Below, one piece after another: positions 4,615 through 6,529 of a stretch of DNA of 6,529 bases (position 1 is the stretch's first letter; each line of letters opens with the position of its first letter). Source of the DNA: a bacterium UBP12_UBA5184 (GTDB taxonomy: Bacteria > Vulcanimicrobiota > Vulcanimicrobiia > Vulcanimicrobiales > Vulcanimicrobiaceae); assembly GCA_002413145.1 (NCBI GenBank), contig DHWK01000043.1, positions 3,963 through 10,491 on the forward strand, written 5' to 3'. Below the pieces are notes generated by a model. The model did not search any database, was not told where the DNA came from, and saw only the letters and a program-made list of their open reading frames with translations. The position numbers were made by a program, and so were the translations under genes.

Positions 4615-5673
4615 TTAAGAAGTTTTCCCCTCGATCACGTTGGCGACGGCGAGCGCCGTCGCCGGGGCCAAGAGGATTCCGTTGCGATAATGGCCGGCCG
4701 CGACGAAGTAGCCCTCGAGTGCGGTTGCTCCGATGAACGGCCGCCCGTTGGGCGAGCGGGGTCGTAACCCGGCCCATGTCTCGTCGATGGCAAGGTCGCC
4801 GAGCGCGGGCATCGCGCGCACCGCTGCGTCGCGCAAATGCTGCGTTGCAGCCGGATCGACCCGGACGTCGAATCCCGCCTCCTCGACGGTTTCGCCGATC
4901 AATAAGGTTCCGTCCGTGCGCGGAATCAAGTACGCCCCGGGAACCGAAACGAGACGCGTAACGAGGCGCACGGGCATGCGCAAGGTGAGCAGTTGCCCCT
5001 TGACCGGAACGATCGAAATGCGAACGTGCGCCGGTACCCCCCGCAACTCGCCGGCCCACGCGCCGGCCGCGTTGACGACCTCGTCTGCGGCCACAAAATT
5101 GGCGCCTGCCCGCACGCCGAGAACCCGCCGTTCGTCTGCCTCGAGCGAGACGGGGCCGGTTTGTTCTTCCAGCTTCACGCCGACGTCGACGCAGGCCGCG
5201 CGCAGGGCCTGCCCGAGCTGACGGTTGTCGATTTGCCCCTCATCTTCGATGAGCGAAGCGCCGAGGGTCGCCGCTCCAAGCGAGGGTTCGAGCCGGCGCA
5301 CTTCGTCGGGTTCGAGCCAATGCGCGTGGATGCCGCGCGCCACGAGCGAGCCGGCTCGCTCGCGCAAGCGGACTACCGCAAACTCATCCTGCGCGACCTC
5401 GATGATGCCGTCGATGCGCAGGTACGGGTCGATCCCGGTGCGTTTGTGTAGCTCCTTGACGAAGACTTGATACAAGCCGAGCGCCGACGCCAAGAAATCC
5501 TCTTGCTCGTTCCCGCCCTCCGAGTCGGTAAACGGGGCAAGCCTGCCGGCGCCCGCCCACGAAGCCGATGCTGCGGAATCGTACGCCTCGACGACGTGCA
5601 CGTCGGCCCCGCGCTTGGCGAGTTCGTAAGCGGTGGAAAGCCCGACCAAGCCGGCGCCGATGACGATGATCAT
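4615..5673 (-). CDS. thiO: Glycine oxidase ThiO (FAD-dependent)
   Basis: ThiO is an FAD flavoenzyme of the DAO fold. It oxidises glycine with O2 to iminoglycine (then glyoxylate and ammonia) plus H2O2, and supplies the glycine-derived part of the thiazole of thiamine. The product is 352 residues, near the usual 360-370. The Rossmann motif MIIVIGAGLVG opens the protein (G6, G8, G11), with the ribose-binding Glu at E29 in HVVEA. SASWAGAGRLAP (36-47) is the ThiO-type block near the flavin. GAYLIPRTDGTLLIGET carries the active-site Tyr. The C-terminal ETWAGLRPRSPNGRPFIG holds the carboxylate-binding Arg, and GHYRNGILLAPATA is a strong family signature. I chose ATG 5673 because the protein then begins directly with the FAD motif; the TTG at 5736 lies inside the likely -35 element. 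No other thiamine gene is visible. The gene leads a leftward unit with the peroxiredoxin and ZnR2. Confidence 0.92.
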   Translation of the reverse strand: MIIVIGAGLVGLSTAYELAKRGADVHVVEAYDSAASASWAGAGRLAPFTDSEGGNEQEDFLASALGLYQVFVKELHKRTGIDPYLRIDGIIEVAQDEFAVVRLRERAGSLVARGIHAHWLEPDEVRRLEPSLGAATLGASLIEDEGQIDNRQLGQALRAACVDVGVKLEEQTGPVSLEADERRVLGVRAGANFVAADEVVNAAGAWAGELRGVPAHVRISIVPVKGQLLTLRMPVRLVTRLVSVPGAYLIPRTDGTLLIGETVEEAGFDVRVDPAATQHLRDAAVRAMPALGDLAIDETWAGLRPRSPNGRPFIGATALEGYFVAAGHYRNGILLAPATALAVANVIEGKTS

Positions 5674-5708
5674 GCTCGCCCGTTCGCGAAGCGAGTGCGG
5701 CCCTCTTC

Positions 5709-5736
5709 CATATAACAGACGGGGGACGCGCGTCAA
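5709..5736 (-). promoter_or_regulatory. Predicted sigma70-type promoter for the thiO unit
   Basis: On the minus strand TTGACG (5736-5731, five of six consensus bases) is followed after 16 bases by TATATG (5714-5709). A start near 5702 would give a leader of about 30 bases before the thiO ATG at 5673. The complementary strand shows TATAAC at 5711-5716, a possible -10 for the rightward gene, but without a good -35. No operator or riboswitch is evident; the leader is far too short for a thiamine riboswitch. Confidence 0.5.
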
Positions 5737-5774
5737 GACAAACCCAAACTCGAGAAGCGGAGGTGGCGTTCGCC

Positions 5775-6359
5775 GTGAAAGTTGGACGCTGTTCCATGCA
5801 ATCGGAAGATGCGCCGCCCGGCTTTTGGCAGGAGCCCGGCGATCGACCCGTTCTCGTGGATGGGGTCGAACTCGAGAGCGGCGTGCCGACGCGCTTTTTT
5901 CAGACCGTCGACAAATATCCGGCCGAATGGGGACGTTTGAGCTGGCGCATTCAGCTCAATAAAATCGTGGCGGGCCGAGCAGCGGCCCCGATGTTTCGTA
6001 CGTTCTATCCGGGCGTAGAGTGGAATTTGAATCGGGCCGACCATCGCTGGTTTCTGACGGCCTGGTTTCGATGGGAAGGTGCCGGTCCTGAGTATCGTAA
6101 CCCCGGTCTAACGGGACCGGCTCAGATCGAAGGCGATACCGCGCTATTTCGGATCGCGTGGATGACGAAAGCGAGGTCCCTCGAATCCCCGGACTCGCCC
6201 CTGGAGCCGGATCACGATAACCCGCTCTTCTTGCGATCCCGCGTAGATGCGCGCGATCGGAGTCGCATCTCCGAAGGTCTTGAGTCGCGCCGAGAACTCC
6301 CGGCGCAGCCCGACCCCGGCGTGATCGTGCTCGACGACGTCATCGAAAGATCGGAATGA
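5775..6359 (+). CDS. Hypothetical protein, tryptophan-rich
   Basis: I do not recognise this protein. From GTG 5775 it is 194 residues and soluble, without signal peptide or membrane segments. The N-terminal two thirds look like a folded domain rich in aromatic residues: PGFWQEPGDRP near the start, then WGRLSWRIQLN, FRTFYPGVEWNLN, RWFLTAWFRW, and ALFRIAWMTKA. After about residue 133 it becomes polar and charged with many Arg, Ser, Pro and Asp, probably disordered, and ends VIVLDDVIERSE. The start is chosen for GGAGG at 5759-5763, 11 bases upstream; ATG 5796 is the main alternative and would lose seven residues. It is divergent from thiO across a spacer of about 100 bases. Confidence 0.7.
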   Translation: MKVGRCSMQSEDAPPGFWQEPGDRPVLVDGVELESGVPTRFFQTVDKYPAEWGRLSWRIQLNKIVAGRAAAPMFRTFYPGVEWNLNRADHRWFLTAWFRWEGAGPEYRNPGLTGPAQIEGDTALFRIAWMTKARSLESPDSPLEPDHDNPLFLRSRVDARDRSRISEGLESRRELPAQPDPGVIVLDDVIERSE

Positions 6360-6391
6360 ACGCCTCGTCGTCCGTGCGAGCGAAGCGATAG

Positions 6392-6529
6392 GTGCAACTC
6401 CCGTGGAGGAAGTGCGCCGACGAGAGATGGTGCGCGTTCGAGAGCGCCGTGCTGCCGGATGCCAATGCGTCCGGAATTCTCCTCATCTGGTCGGGCCCCC
6501 AAAAACTCGTCGTCTACGTCGGGGAAGGC
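6392..6529 (+). CDS. N-terminal fragment of a GIY-YIG-like protein, cut by the window edge
   Basis: The frame opens directly after an in-frame TAG (6389-6391) with GTG at 6392 and runs 46 codons to the end of the window. It encodes VQLPWRKCADERW, then VLPDANASGILLIWSGPQ, and ends KLVVYVGEG. The pair GIL...YVG, separated by 11 residues and followed by a Gly after an acidic residue, matches the two beta-strands and spacing of a GIY-YIG nuclease-like domain; the catalytic Arg and Glu would lie beyond the window. Two cysteines (C8, C14) precede it. The ribosome site is weak, so the start is provisional. It lies 32 bases after the upstream hypothetical gene on the same strand, so the two may be co-transcribed. 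Confidence 0.5.
   Translation, partial: MQLPWRKCADERWCAFESAVLPDANASGILLIWSGPQKLVVYVGEG

Noticed and set aside
4529..5059. 176-codon frame on - overlapping thiO and the peroxiredoxin start
   Set aside because: Arg-rich out-of-frame shadow of thiO with no motif of its own.
5674..5736. Upstream extension of thiO to a TTG at 5736
   Set aside because: The added 21 residues precede the FAD motif that normally opens ThiO, and the TTG is part of a likely -35 element.
6212..6502. 96-codon frame on - at the right edge
   Set aside because: It is antisense to the hypothetical gene and to the GIY-YIG-like frame, and its Arg/Ser-rich product has no motif.
1..6529. CRISPR array, tRNA, rRNA, toxin-antitoxin or phage genes
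   Set aside because: I found no regularly spaced repeats, no cloverleaf or rRNA sequence, and no such gene families on either strand.

Overview
The window is moderately GC-rich bacterial DNA with tightly packed genes, short spacers and some GTG starts. I cannot place the organism from these genes alone. Region 1-1942 carries a formylglycine-generating-enzyme-like fragment and an IS3-family element and looks like accessory or acquired DNA. Region 1957-6529 looks like ordinary chromosomal metabolism from an environmental, possibly poorly sampled, bacterium.

Layout from left to right: (1) a 5'-truncated FGE/SUMF1-domain gene on + (3-662); (2) a spacer of about 275 bases with no supported gene; (3) an IS3-family insertion sequence on - (about 938-1942) with orfA, a canonical A AAA AAC slippery heptamer and an orfB that keeps D,D(35)E but appears to lack the N-terminal HTH segment; (4) a complete NarK/NasA-type nitrate/nitrite MFS transporter on + (1960-3255), starting just past the IS end; (5) on -, a small Cys/His protein (ZnR1), a C-terminal remnant of a peroxiredoxin, then on + a 31-codon C-terminal remnant of a second NarK-like transporter; (6) on -, a leftward transcription unit of thiO (glycine oxidase), a BCP/PrxQ-type peroxiredoxin and a second small Cys/His protein (ZnR2), behind a plausible sigma70 promoter at 5709-5736; (7) on +, an unrecognised 194-residue protein; (8) at the right edge, the first 46 codons of a gene with a GIY-YIG-like start.

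The main observation is that 1960-4562 is a decayed tandem duplication. The gene order [transporter > < ZnR < peroxiredoxin] occurs twice. In the left copy the transporter and ZnR are whole and the peroxiredoxin is cut to its C-terminus. In the right copy the transporter is cut to its last 31 codons and ZnR and peroxiredoxin are whole. One deletion between the copies explains both stumps, which meet at a small perfect inverted repeat (3706-3720).

Both copies of the small ZnR protein kept the same C-x16-C-x2-C-x6-H spacing although about half of their residues differ, which argues that it is a real, selected and possibly undescribed metal-binding family tied to the peroxiredoxin. Functionally, ThiO makes H2O2 as a by-product and the next gene encodes a peroxide-reducing enzyme, so the leftward unit may pair a peroxide source with its own detoxification. 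The role of ZnR is unknown.
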